Positions 55,508-63,747 of a DNA stretch of 64,000 nt are shown here, one piece after another (position 1 is the first letter of the stretch; each line of letters starts with the position of its first letter). The stretch covers positions 161,840 to 225,839 of the forward strand of contig NZ_RHUM01000004.1 in assembly GCF_003937915.1 (NCBI RefSeq), in the 5' to 3' direction. The notes below the pieces were generated by a model, which did not search any database, had not been told where the DNA came from, and saw only the letters and a program-made list of their open reading frames with translations. This DNA comes from Erwinia sp. 198. GTDB lineage: Bacteria > Pseudomonadota > Gammaproteobacteria > Enterobacterales > Enterobacteriaceae. The position numbers were made by a program, and so were the translations under genes.

Positions 55508-57277
55508 TCAGGAATCGATTTCCAACGGAATACGATAGTTAATACCGTTGATGCGCACGCGCAGCTTGTTGTCTTTCGGCAGTGCTTTCGTGGTCAGCAC
55601 CAGGGTGCCGTCGGTATCAAAAGCGATGCCGTGCCCGCTTAGCGTACCAAAAGCAGCGGCATCAACCGGGGTCCACGGAGAGCTCAGCTTGCCGACCACC
55701 GTCTCTGCCACGACCTCGCCACGCGGTGTCCACAGGAAGCACTTGCCGCCGTGAAAACGACTGTCGGTAGTGCTTTCAACCTGTACGTGAACGTAGCCGC
55801 TGTTGGCGGGCAGCTTCACATAAATGCTCACATTATTAGCGTAGGGCCGGTTTAGCCGGATATCGGTTACCGGGCTCGATCCCCTGACTTCCACCGCGCC
55901 CACTGCTTTAACCGTATCGTCACCTTTCGCGCGGCGCATACGCAGGATAGCTTCCCCGCCGCCAAAGTTATTGGTCAGATTATTAATGGCGCCGCTTGCT
56001 GCCGGGCTCTCAGAACGGGCGCCTAAAAAGCGCACGGTAACCTGATCGCTTTCGGCCGTGGTGACATAGTCGCCAACGTAAACCCATACCGGCGCTTCGG
56101 TGGCGTTGTTAAAGCGCAGATTCGAGCTGTACCAGTTAGCCGCCATGGATCCGGCCAGCGTGGTGCCAAAAGATTCTTCACGGCGGTAGCCCATATCGTA
56201 ACCGCCGAGGTAGCGCACTACCGTGGCGTTGTTACGGTTAAACGTGGCGTTTTGCAAATTGATATGGCGCAAAATAGCTTTTGTAAAGGTGATATCGGCA
56301 GGCACCGTTGCGCCTTCCATACTGAACACGTCAATGGTCCACTCGCCGTTACTGATATCCATCGGATAGTTACATTTCTCCATCCAGCCGTTGTAGATAC
56401 AGCACTGGGTGGCGCGCGGTAAATCAAAGGCCGGCGTGGTAGAGTGGCTTTCCTGCACGTTAAAGTTACTGAGTTCGATAGCGGTAAGATGATTCCATGA
56501 ATTTTGATAAGACGGACGGCCTTTTAAAATAGAATCGTAAGTATGGCTGGTGTAAAAGCTGTTGAACTTCGTATCCAGCGTATCGATCATATTAAATACG
56601 ATACCGCCCGTTTGGCTAATATTAAGCCTGTCGCACTGATAGTACTGTCCTTCGGCGCATTTATTCGTCATAAAGCCGCGCGTATTTTTTGCTAAATCAT
56701 ACTGACCATAAATTTCCAGGCAGGAAACTTCAGTGCGGCGAGCATTCGTGTTAAAAACAAAACTGCCTTCATCTCCTATAAGCGTGAGTTTTGCCACAGG
56801 CGAGTAGCCATAAGCGACGGTAGGACCATTAATTCTCAGCATTCGCAGATAAACAGAAGAAATATTCAGGCTCGATACGGCATAATTACCTTCAGGGAAA
56901 GTAATCCAGGCTTTATATGCCTCGCCTGAATGCTTAAACGTGAAGTTATACATGGCTGTAACCGCGGCGATAGCGTCCGTTTTACCATCCGGTACGGCGC
57001 CAAAGTCGCCGATGTTTAAATCTGCCAGGTTATTGATTTGTCGACGCCAGTGGTAAGCGTTGCCGGTGGTATTGGCAATGGTACCGCCATCGTCCGTCGC
57101 TGCCGTCAGCGAGCCGACAAACCAGCCGCCGCCGATGCCTTTATAAATGGCCTCACCAGGGGCGGTGTGACAGCGAAGCAGCACGCTTTCGCCTTCATAA
57201 GCAGGGGCAAGCTTGCGCAGATCGTTAAAAGTGGCAACGCTTTTTGTATGTACGTCATTAACAGTAGTAGTAGGCAT
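55508..57277 (-). CDS. Tailspike/AmsF-WceF-like beta-helix protein inserted in the hrp cluster
   Basis: This 589-residue protein has no Sec signal. The N-terminal domain (ATFNDLRKLAPAYEGESVLL, then GGGWFVGSLTAATDDGGTI and YHWRRQI) resembles the entry part of phage tailspikes and of exopolysaccharide-processing proteins of the AmsF/WceF type. Next comes the pectate-lyase-superfamily opening NIGDFGAVPDGKTDA near residue 93, then many short strands with Asn ladders of a right-handed beta-helix, and a beta-rich end. It likely binds or cuts a polysaccharide. It lies antisense between hrcS and hrcT; no hrp box precedes it. The exact family is from pattern memory. Confidence 0.7.
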   Translation of the reverse strand: MPTTTVNDVHTKSVATFNDLRKLAPAYEGESVLLRCHTAPGEAIYKGIGGGWFVGSLTAATDDGGTIANTTGNAYHWRRQINNLADLNIGDFGAVPDGKTDAIAAVTAMYNFTFKHSGEAYKAWITFPEGNYAVSSLNISSVYLRMLRINGPTVAYGYSPVAKLTLIGDEGSFVFNTNARRTEVSCLEIYGQYDLAKNTRGFMTNKCAEGQYYQCDRLNISQTGGIVFNMIDTLDTKFNSFYTSHTYDSILKGRPSYQNSWNHLTAIELSNFNVQESHSTTPAFDLPRATQCCIYNGWMEKCNYPMDISNGEWTIDVFSMEGATVPADITFTKAILRHINLQNATFNRNNATVVRYLGGYDMGYRREESFGTTLAGSMAANWYSSNLRFNNATEAPVWVYVGDYVTTAESDQVTVRFLGARSESPAASGAINNLTNNFGGGEAILRMRRAKGDDTVKAVGAVEVRGSSPVTDIRLNRPYANNVSIYVKLPANSGYVHVQVESTTDSRFHGGKCFLWTPRGEVVAETVVGKLSSPWTPVDAAAFGTLSGHGIAFDTDGTLVLTTKALPKDNKLRVRINGINYRIPLEIDS

Positions 57278-57618
57278 TTTCTTCTCCAGTGGAAAAAGTT
57301 TTTTAATTAATCAGGCGGATCAATCCATTGGCTATTTAATCTTAAATATCCGGTTTCATTTAATATTATGCTGCCTTGTAAAGGTCTTAATCGCGCCTGT
57401 TTTCTTTTTTAACATGGGGAATTCGTTACGAATATCATTTTTTACGATAATCGCTAATATTCTCTTTCAGAGCATTGGTTGCTTTTTTTTATTTTTTGCA
57501 AGGGGCTGCTGGCGATAGTTTTTTTCGGGATAAGTTGCAGGAATAATCTTATCTATAATGAAGATAAGCAGGCGCTTACCACCTTTAAGTAACCCCTGTA
57601 TCCGTATAGCTTTTTTAG
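57278..57618. other. AT-rich intergenic region between the tailspike-like gene and hrcT
   Basis: No gene is supported. It is markedly AT-rich compared with the flanking hrc genes and should contain the minus-strand promoter of the inserted gene. Confidence 0.5.
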
Positions 57619-57646
57619 TGAACTTTCCGCTGTTTTCTGCCACTCA
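57619..57646 (+). promoter_or_regulatory. Near-consensus hrp box of hrcTU
   Basis: TGAACT - 15 bases - CCACTCA differs from the dspE box GGAACT-N15-CCACTTA at one -35 base and one free -10 base. It ends 32 bases before the hrcT ATG, the same gap as at hrpJ. It would let HrpL drive hrcTU despite the upstream terminator. Confidence 0.7.
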
Positions 57647-57678
57647 GCTATAAACGACAACCCAAAAGATTTAACAAT

Positions 57679-58479
57679 ATGTGGAACAACGTCCTTTTTG
57701 ATGGCTACCACTTTATCCTTGCGCTGACGCTGGCGATGGCGCGCATTTTTCCCTGCCTGCTGCTGTCGCCGGTGTTCTCGTTCAACGCCATTAAAGGCGG
57801 CCTGCGTTCCGGTATCGTGCTGGCGCTGGCGCTGTTCCCGGCGCCAATGATCCAGCAGCAGCTGGCGGCGGACGATCCCTCGTTGTTTCTGCTGGCGGCG
57901 CTGGCGCTGAAAGAGGTGATTATCGGCGTGGCGATCGGCCTGCTGATGGCGATGCCGTTCTGGCTGTTCGAGTCGGTGGGCGCGCTGTTTGATAACCAGC
58001 GCGGCGCGCTGACGGGCGGCCAGCTCAACCCGCAGCTCGGGCCGGACGCCACGCCGCTTGGCTTTTTGATGCAGCAGTCGATTATCCTGCTGCTGGTAGT
58101 CGGGCTGGGCCTGTCGACCATTACGCAGATTATCTGGGACAGCTATAGCCTCTGGCCGCCGATGCAGTGGCTGCCGCTGCCGGGCGAAGCGGGGCTGAAG
58201 GTCTATCTGGATCTGTTAAGCGGGATATTTACGCATATGGTGCTTTACGCCGGGCCGCTGGTAGCGCTGCTGCTGCTGGTGGATTTTAGCGTCGGCATCC
58301 TCAGCATCTACAGCCCCCAGCTCCAGGCCACCGTGCTGGCGATGCCCGCCAAATGCCTGTTGGGCATGCTGTTTTTTGTGCTCTATTTGCCGATCCTGAA
58401 TTACGTTGCGGGCGAACGGCTGTTTGATTTAAAAGATCTGGTGCCGCAGCTGGCGGACATGTTTAAAGGGGCACGCTGA
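57679..58479 (+). CDS. hrcT: T3SS export-gate protein HrcT (SctT)
   Basis: This 266-residue FliR-family protein has about six membrane segments (LALTLAMARIFPCLLLSPVF near residue 14, FSVGILSIYSPQLQATVLAM near 207). The ribosome site is weak. Start and stop match the family length, and the stop overlaps the hrcU start (TGATG). Confidence 0.96.
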   Translation: MWNNVLFDGYHFILALTLAMARIFPCLLLSPVFSFNAIKGGLRSGIVLALALFPAPMIQQQLAADDPSLFLLAALALKEVIIGVAIGLLMAMPFWLFESVGALFDNQRGALTGGQLNPQLGPDATPLGFLMQQSIILLLVVGLGLSTITQIIWDSYSLWPPMQWLPLPGEAGLKVYLDLLSGIFTHMVLYAGPLVALLLLVDFSVGILSIYSPQLQATVLAMPAKCLLGMLFFVLYLPILNYVAGERLFDLKDLVPQLADMFKGAR

Positions 58480-59564
58480 TGGCGGAAAAAACCGAAGACG
58501 CCACGCCCCAAAAGCTCAAGGAGTCGCGCAAAAAGGGTCAGATCGCCCAGACGCCGGATATTCCCAAGCTGCTGATTTGCGTGGGCGTGATGGAGACGAT
58601 TTTCGCGCTGGTCGGCGGCGGCATGCAGCGGCTGGAGGCGATGATTATGCTGCCGCTTGCCCGCCTGAACGATCCTTTCGGCCATGCCATGCAGGAAGTG
58701 ATGCTGGACGGGGTGATGGTGCTTTGCTATTTCTGCGGCATCGTCTGCGCGCTAATATTTCTGCTGCGCATTATCGGCGGCTGGCTACAGTTCGGCCCGC
58801 TGTTCGCTACCGAGGCGCTGGCGCCAAAGTTCGACGCCATCAATCCGGTCGGCCACCTGAAGAATATGTTTTCCGGCAAACAGCTGAGCACGCTGCTGAC
58901 CAGCGTGCTGAAGGCGGTCGCCATCGGTGTTATTTTTTACCTGGCGATCGAACCCGACCTGGGGCCGCTGGCGCAGCTGGCCTACGGAGAGGATCTCAAT
59001 GGCTTCTGGCAGGCGGTGCTGTCGCTGTTTATAAAAATCGTGCGGGAAACGCTGGCGCTGCTGCTGGTGCTGAGCGCGTTCGATTTCGGCCTGCAAAAAT
59101 ATTTTTTCCTCAAGCAGCAGCGCATGAGCCATGACGATATCCGCAACGAGTTTAAGCAGAGCGAAGGCGATCCGCATATGAAAGGGCATCGCAAATCGCT
59201 GTCGCATCAGATCCTGAACGAAGAGCCTAAGCCCAGAAGAAAAGTGGCGGTGCAAGAGGCGGATATGGTGCTGGTCAACCCTACGCACTTTGCCGTCGGG
59301 CTTTACTACCGCGCCGGAGAAACGCCGCTGCCGCGCCTGCTGTTTAAGGCGGAAGGCCTGGATGCCCGGGATATTATTGAGGAAGCCAAAAACCGGCAGA
59401 TGCCGGTGATCCGTTTCGTCTGGCTGACCCGCACGCTGTTCAGAACGGTCAATGAAGGCGACTATATCCCGCGAGAAACGCTGAAGGCCGTCGCCCAGGT
59501 CTATCGGCTGCTGAAAGAGCTGGAGGATCAGCAGCTGGATGAGGTGCTGGAAATCGAAGAGTAA
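58479..59564 (+). CDS. hrcU: T3SS export switch protein HrcU (SctU)
   Basis: This 361-residue FlhB-family protein has an N-terminal EKTEDATPQKLKESRKKGQI, four membrane segments, and the self-cleavage site Asn267-Pro268-Thr269-His270 in the cytoplasmic domain. Cleavage there allows the switch from early to late substrates, with HrpP. It is last in its operon and convergent with hrpV. Confidence 0.97.
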   Translation: MAEKTEDATPQKLKESRKKGQIAQTPDIPKLLICVGVMETIFALVGGGMQRLEAMIMLPLARLNDPFGHAMQEVMLDGVMVLCYFCGIVCALIFLLRIIGGWLQFGPLFATEALAPKFDAINPVGHLKNMFSGKQLSTLLTSVLKAVAIGVIFYLAIEPDLGPLAQLAYGEDLNGFWQAVLSLFIKIVRETLALLLVLSAFDFGLQKYFFLKQQRMSHDDIRNEFKQSEGDPHMKGHRKSLSHQILNEEPKPRRKVAVQEADMVLVNPTHFAVGLYYRAGETPLPRLLFKAEGLDARDIIEEAKNRQMPVIRFVWLTRTLFRTVNEGDYIPRETLKAVAQVYRLLKELEDQQLDEVLEIEE

Positions 59565-59785
59565 CAGAGCCTGCGATGCCTGGGCCGCTTTACTGAGCAC
59601 GCTTGTGATGTCATTTTTAGTCAGTTCATAAAGTTGAGTAAATGAATTTATATCACTTAAATCAATACATTAACTGTGGGTTGCCGTTTGAAGATGGCCA
59701 TTCACGGTTTATTTCCCGGAGTACGGAAACCTTTCCGCTACGGAAACTGCTCAAAGAAATGTAGTGCCAGATAATCTGTAGCCTT
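59565..59785. other. AT-rich gap between convergent hrcU and hrpV
   Basis: No gene is supported. TACGGAAAC occurs twice around 59723-59750 and forms a small hairpin with TTTCCG. A terminator follows. Confidence 0.45.
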
Positions 59786-59826
59786 AACGGGGGTACGCTT
59801 TTGTATATTATACGTTTCCCCGTTTT
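59786..59826. terminator. Shared terminator between convergent hrcU and hrpV operons
   Basis: AACGGGGG pairs with TCCCCGTT (one wobble). A further three pairs follow after a mismatch, around a T/A-rich loop, with TTATG on the plus side. The shape suits both directions. Confidence 0.65.
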
Positions 59827-59843
59827 ATGTCGGGGCCTGCTGG

Positions 59844-60161
59844 CTACGCCATATCCGCCAGCGAATACAGCGTGCCGATCGCATCCTGCGGCACTTCGCT
59901 GCCCGTGAGCTGGAGCATCAGCAGCGGCGCGCCTTCGGGCGTAGCGGAAAGATAACAGCCTTCGTAACGGCCGGGCGCGAGAAAGCGGCGCATCAGCGCC
60001 TCACGCAGCCGGAAAGAGGAAAAAGGGGCGGGCAGCAGCTGGAGCGTCGGCCCGGATTGCGTATAAAAACGCAGCTCGTGTCCGACGGGATCGCACCAGC
60101 TGCACGCCTCGCCACGCAGCCATGCGGCCAGAAAGGCGCGCTGGGAATCGACGCGGATCAC
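59844..60161 (-). CDS. hrpV: Hrp regulatory protein HrpV
   Basis: This 105-residue soluble protein starts with GTG overlapping the hrpT stop. Its place at the end of the hrpC-type operon and its size fit HrpV, which in Pseudomonas holds back HrpS and is relieved by HrpG. The sequence (FRLREALMRRFLAPGRYEGC) fits the family loosely; synteny is the main argument. Confidence 0.85.
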   Translation of the reverse strand: MIRVDSQRAFLAAWLRGEACSWCDPVGHELRFYTQSGPTLQLLPAPFSSFRLREALMRRFLAPGRYEGCYLSATPEGAPLLMLQLTGSEVPQDAIGTLYSLADMA

Positions 60162-60343
60162 TGATTAACCGAAGCCTGTGAATAGTCAAAAGGCCCGTTG
60201 CGCATATCCGGCTGCCACCAGATGGTGACCGCCCGGTCGTCCGACACCGGGCGGCACGACATCTCGCTACAGCCCGCGAACTTAGGCTTTGCACAGGCGG
60301 TAAGCAGCATCGCCATCAGCAGGATCAGAACAGGTTTTTTCAT
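60158..60343 (-). CDS. hrpT: T3SS outer-membrane lipoprotein HrpT (pilotin-like)
   Basis: This 61-residue protein has a lipoprotein signal (LILLMAMLLTACAKPK, lipobox LTAC). The ATG at 60343 is chosen because GAGG lies 6 bases upstream. HrpT helps place the secretin HrcC in the outer membrane. It overlaps hrpV and follows hrcC closely. Confidence 0.9.
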   Translation of the reverse strand: MKKPVLILLMAMLLTACAKPKFAGCSEMSCRPVSDDRAVTIWWQPDMRNGPFDYSQASVNQ

Positions 60344-60354
60344 TATCAGCCTCA

Positions 60355-62448
60355 TTAGCGCGACAGCAGGCGCGTCGTTTTTACGCCGCTGGTGGACAGC
60401 GACACCGGCGCCGATTGCAGCAGCGATACACGGCCAGGTCTGGCCGGCGCCTGCGTATCGTAAGCCACGTACACCTCGGTAGATTCGCCCGGTTGCAGGC
60501 GGGTATGCGGCCAGGCGGCCACGGCCAGCGTGCGATCGCCCCGGCAGGATGCCTCGTCAAAGCGCGCCTCTTTTCCGCTGGTGTTGGTGATCACGCCTAC
60601 CGAAATCTGCATCGCGTCGTTGCCGTACCACTGCTGGCGAGCGCTGGCGCGGAAGGTCAGCGGCACCGAACAGAGCGAGCCGAGCGGCAGCCCCGTCTGG
60701 CTGGGCTGTAAACCGCCCGGCTGACGGCTTTCGGCCAGATCCTGCATGGCGTTTTCGATGGTGCGCTTCATGTCGCCAGACTGATGGCGTCGGTTGATAT
60801 CCCGCAGCGTATCGTTGACCTGCGCGCTGTTTTCCGCATCCACATAGCGGGAAGGATCGACCTGGTCACCGATCAGGTGCGGCGTAATAATAAACAACCG
60901 CTCGCGCTGAGAAGTGGTGCGGTTGTTGGAGGTAAACAGCTTGCCCAGCAGCGGAATTTTGCCGAGGATCGGCACGCGCTCTTCGTCATCGCCGCTCTGC
61001 TTGGTATGAAAACCGCCCATTACCAGCGACCGTTTTTCCTGTACCAGCGCCTGCGTACTGATCACACCGTTTTCGGTGCCCTGTGCGCTGCCGTCTTCGC
61101 TTTTATTTAGCTTGCCGTCTTCCACATCCACCACCAGCTGCACGGCGGCTTTTTCCGGATTGTCACCGATTGAACGCGGCGTGACGCGCAGGCTGGTGCC
61201 CGCCGTCACTTCCCGAATATCCGCAACCCGCTCGCCGATGGCGGTGATAAAGGCGGTATTGCTGAAGTCTATCACCGCAGGCTGATTTTCCAGCGTCAGC
61301 ACCGACGGATTGGCGATAATCGACGCGGTGCCTTCACCTTCCAGCGCCTGAATATCGGCGAAGAAGCGGTTAAAATCGGTAACGAACAGGGTACTGGCCC
61401 CGTTCAGCATCGACGCGCCGGCGGTTACGTTGCCGAACTGCCCGGACCAGTTGGTGGAAAGACGCGCCAGCTCGTTGCGGTCGATATCCACGATGACCGC
61501 ATCGATTTCAATCAGCTTCTGCGGCACGTCGATCATCCTGACCAGCTCCTGATACTCCGAGCGCAGCTTTTTGTTGTCGCGCACCAGCAGCGTGTTGTTA
61601 CGTACGTCGGCGGAGACTTTCCCCTGCAGCGTTTTGCCCGGCTGCGGGTCGTTGCTGCGGCCCAGCCGGGTGTTGCGGCTAATCATCTGTTCCATGATGC
61701 TGCGGTTTTCATTCTGCATCGCCTGATAGGGGCTGTCGCTGCCGCCGCGACCGTTCTGCGTAGTGGTTGCGCCGTTTGCCGAACCGTTGCTGTTTTGCCC
61801 CAGCAGTTCGTTAAGCATGGTCGCCACGCCGGGCACCACCAGCGTCTGGTTACGATATTTGATAGTGCGATCCGCCACGTCGGCATATTTCAGGGGAAAC
61901 GCCATCATTTGCTTGTCTTCGCTGGTTTCCGGCTCGGATTTTTTGCTGAAATCTGCAATCAGATCGACATATTTCGGCGGCCCGGTGACCAGCACCACGC
62001 CGTCGTCGGGCAGCTCGCCCCAGCCGAATCGCGGCTCCAGCAGGCCGACGCCCTGTAGCGCCTGTTTGATATCGGGCGCGGCATCCGGGCTGATCTTCAG
62101 ACGGCGCGAGGTCTGCTGCGACTGCGGGCTGACATAAAGCGTATTGTTATAGACGAACCACTGAAAGCGATATTCCAGCGCCAGCCGGTTCAGAAAAGCC
62201 TCAGCATTGTCGGATCGCAGCCGGGCAGTCACAAAGGTATCGGGCAGGCCGGTGACGTTGGCATCCACGCCGTGGCTGCCGGCAAAGTCCTGCAGGATCA
62301 CGCTGAGCGGGGTATTATCGGCAGAATAGGCGTAGGCACCGTCGCGCCATTCTTCCGGTGTAGTGGCGTAGCTGTGTGAGACAGAAAGCCCGATCGCCAA
62401 AGCCAGCAGCAAAGGGCGAAAGGGTAAAAAAGCAGACGGCGTAGGCAC
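60355..62448 (-). CDS. hrcC: T3SS outer-membrane secretin HrcC (SctC)
   Basis: This 697-residue protein has a Sec signal (cleavage after SYA near residue 29) and N0/N1/N3 domains. The secretin barrel runs near residues 370-590 (ASIIANPSVLTLENQPAVID, VPILGKIPLLGKLFTSNNRT, RLFIITPHLIGDQ). It forms the outer-membrane ring of the injectisome. GGAGAG lies before the start. Confidence 0.97.
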   Translation of the reverse strand: MPTPSAFLPFRPLLLALAIGLSVSHSYATTPEEWRDGAYAYSADNTPLSVILQDFAGSHGVDANVTGLPDTFVTARLRSDNAEAFLNRLALEYRFQWFVYNNTLYVSPQSQQTSRRLKISPDAAPDIKQALQGVGLLEPRFGWGELPDDGVVLVTGPPKYVDLIADFSKKSEPETSEDKQMMAFPLKYADVADRTIKYRNQTLVVPGVATMLNELLGQNSNGSANGATTTQNGRGGSDSPYQAMQNENRSIMEQMISRNTRLGRSNDPQPGKTLQGKVSADVRNNTLLVRDNKKLRSEYQELVRMIDVPQKLIEIDAVIVDIDRNELARLSTNWSGQFGNVTAGASMLNGASTLFVTDFNRFFADIQALEGEGTASIIANPSVLTLENQPAVIDFSNTAFITAIGERVADIREVTAGTSLRVTPRSIGDNPEKAAVQLVVDVEDGKLNKSEDGSAQGTENGVISTQALVQEKRSLVMGGFHTKQSGDDEERVPILGKIPLLGKLFTSNNRTTSQRERLFIITPHLIGDQVDPSRYVDAENSAQVNDTLRDINRRHQSGDMKRTIENAMQDLAESRQPGGLQPSQTGLPLGSLCSVPLTFRASARQQWYGNDAMQISVGVITNTSGKEARFDEASCRGDRTLAVAAWPHTRLQPGESTEVYVAYDTQAPARPGRVSLLQSAPVSLSTSGVKTTRLLSR

Positions 62449-62461
62449 GCTTCTCTCCTTG

Positions 62462-62846
62462 TTACAGGCTCGTTGGCCGCATTAGCATCAGCAGGGTGTC
62501 CTGCCAGATTTCACATTGATTACAAAGACTTTCTAACAGCGCGACGGCGGCCTCTTGTCCGTCGTTTTTTAACCGCGCCAGCAGACAAAGCGTTTCGCGC
62601 TGCGGATGCAGGCAAAGCGCAGCGGTAAGATCGCCGAAATGATGCAGTGCCGGGTCGGTCAGCCGCAGCGCCCGCTGCATCAGCGCATCGCTAACAGGCA
62701 CAGGCAGCTGTAGCTCGGCAAAAAAAAAACCAGCCGCCGGGCAGGCGCTGTAGCACGATCGGCATCTCGTCAATCCACAGCGCCAGCTCGCCGTTGGATT
62801 TATCCAGACAGGCTTCAATCAGATCGGCGACATCAGTTGATGGCAT
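62462..62846 (-). pseudogene. hrpG: HrpG, frame broken at a homopolymer of ten Ts (possible slippage gene)
   Basis: The ATG at 62846 overlaps the hrpF stop and opens with PSTDVADLIEACLDKSNGEL, ending zero frame after WFFF at a run of ten Ts (minus strand; As at 62720-62729). Zero frame then meets TAG at 62691, giving 51 residues. With nine Ts it would read on as AELQLPVPVSDALMQRALRL to 62462, a complete 127-residue HrpG. HrpG is a chaperone-like regulator that frees HrpS from HrpV in Pseudomonas. The break may be real decay, phase variation, transcript slippage or a base-call error. Confidence 0.85.
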
Positions 62847-63060
62847 CAATGATGGCCTTGCGGATACCATGCTTGTACTGGGTGTACTGCGAGCTGGCCC
62901 AGTTAGCGTTAGAGACATCGAGCAATTCGGCCTGGAAAGCGTACATATCGCCAGCGTTAAACGGCTTGTCCAGACTTTCCTGCAAGAACTGGGTCATATC
63001 TTTCTGTGCGTGCGCCACCTGGTTGGACAGGCGGCGCTGGATTGCATCGTCGTTGCTCAT
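62833..63060 (-). CDS. hrpF: T3SS protein HrpF
   Basis: This 75-residue small helical protein has SNQVAHAQKDMTQFLQESLD near residue 12 and ends HGIRKAIIDAIN, as in the Hrp1 HrpF family (needle co-chaperone-sized). The start follows GGAGAGTAAAGCC. It overlaps the start of hrpG by 14 bases. Confidence 0.9.
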   Translation of the reverse strand: MSNDDAIQRRLSNQVAHAQKDMTQFLQESLDKPFNAGDMYAFQAELLDVSNANWASSQYTQYKHGIRKAIIDAIN

Positions 63061-63156
63061 GGCTTTACTCTCCGGTTGGGGGTTGCCATTAAGTGGCTAA
63101 GAAAAAGGGCAGGTTCCGGCGCGGCGAAAAAATTGTTGCGGCCGTAGAAAAGGCGG

Positions 63157-63747
63157 TCAGGCGGGGATCAGCGCTGCGCAAACCTGAGTCCAGCTCAGGC
63201 TCAGCTCGCCGTTATCGGTGGTTAACCGTAGCGTATCGGCGTCCAGCGAACTGTCGCTGACCAGCTGCCAGTCGAGCGGATGTTGCATCAGCCAGGCGGC
63301 AACATCATCCTGGCGAACGGGCGCGCAGCTTAGCGTAGCGGCAGCCTGACGGCCCTGCGCCTGTTGCAGCTGCCGCAGCATGGCGGTCAGACGCACTTCG
63401 GCGGGCAGCTCGGCCAGCAGCTGGTTCATTGCCTGTTTCAGTAGCGCCTCGGCATGGGGTATCAGCGCCTCCTGCCACTGCTGCTGCTGCTGCTGCCAGT
63501 CGGCGAAAAACTGTTCCGCCTGCGCGACAAAAGCCTGCTGACGATCGGCAACGGCCGCGTCCGCGCGCGTTCTGGCTTCTTCCAGCAGCCGATCGGCTTC
63601 TTCTGCGGCACGGGCCAGCCGCTGCTGTGCCTGTTGTTCCGCCGTTTGCAGCAGGCTCAGCGCCTGCTGATGGTCAACCAGCGCTTCGCGGCTCAGCAGC
63701 GGCCCGGCGGGCATCGCCAGCACAGCGAGTTTTTTAGTGATCCACAT
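63157..63747 (-). CDS. hrpE: T3SS stator protein HrpE (SctL)
   Basis: This 196-residue protein has a long coiled-coil first half rich in Ala, Gln and Glu (AEQQAQQRLARAAEEADRLL) and a C-terminal domain that binds the ATPase, as in YscL and FliH. The start overlaps the hrpD stop. Confidence 0.93.
   Translation of the reverse strand: MWITKKLAVLAMPAGPLLSREALVDHQQALSLLQTAEQQAQQRLARAAEEADRLLEEARTRADAAVADRQQAFVAQAEQFFADWQQQQQQWQEALIPHAEALLKQAMNQLLAELPAEVRLTAMLRQLQQAQGRQAAATLSCAPVRQDDVAAWLMQHPLDWQLVSDSSLDADTLRLTTDNGELSLSWTQVCAALIPA

Noticed and set aside
55508..57277. HrpL control of the tailspike-like gene
   Set aside because: No TNNGTGG-N15/16-GTTCC pattern was found in 57278-57678, so it is not called a HrpL-regulated effector.
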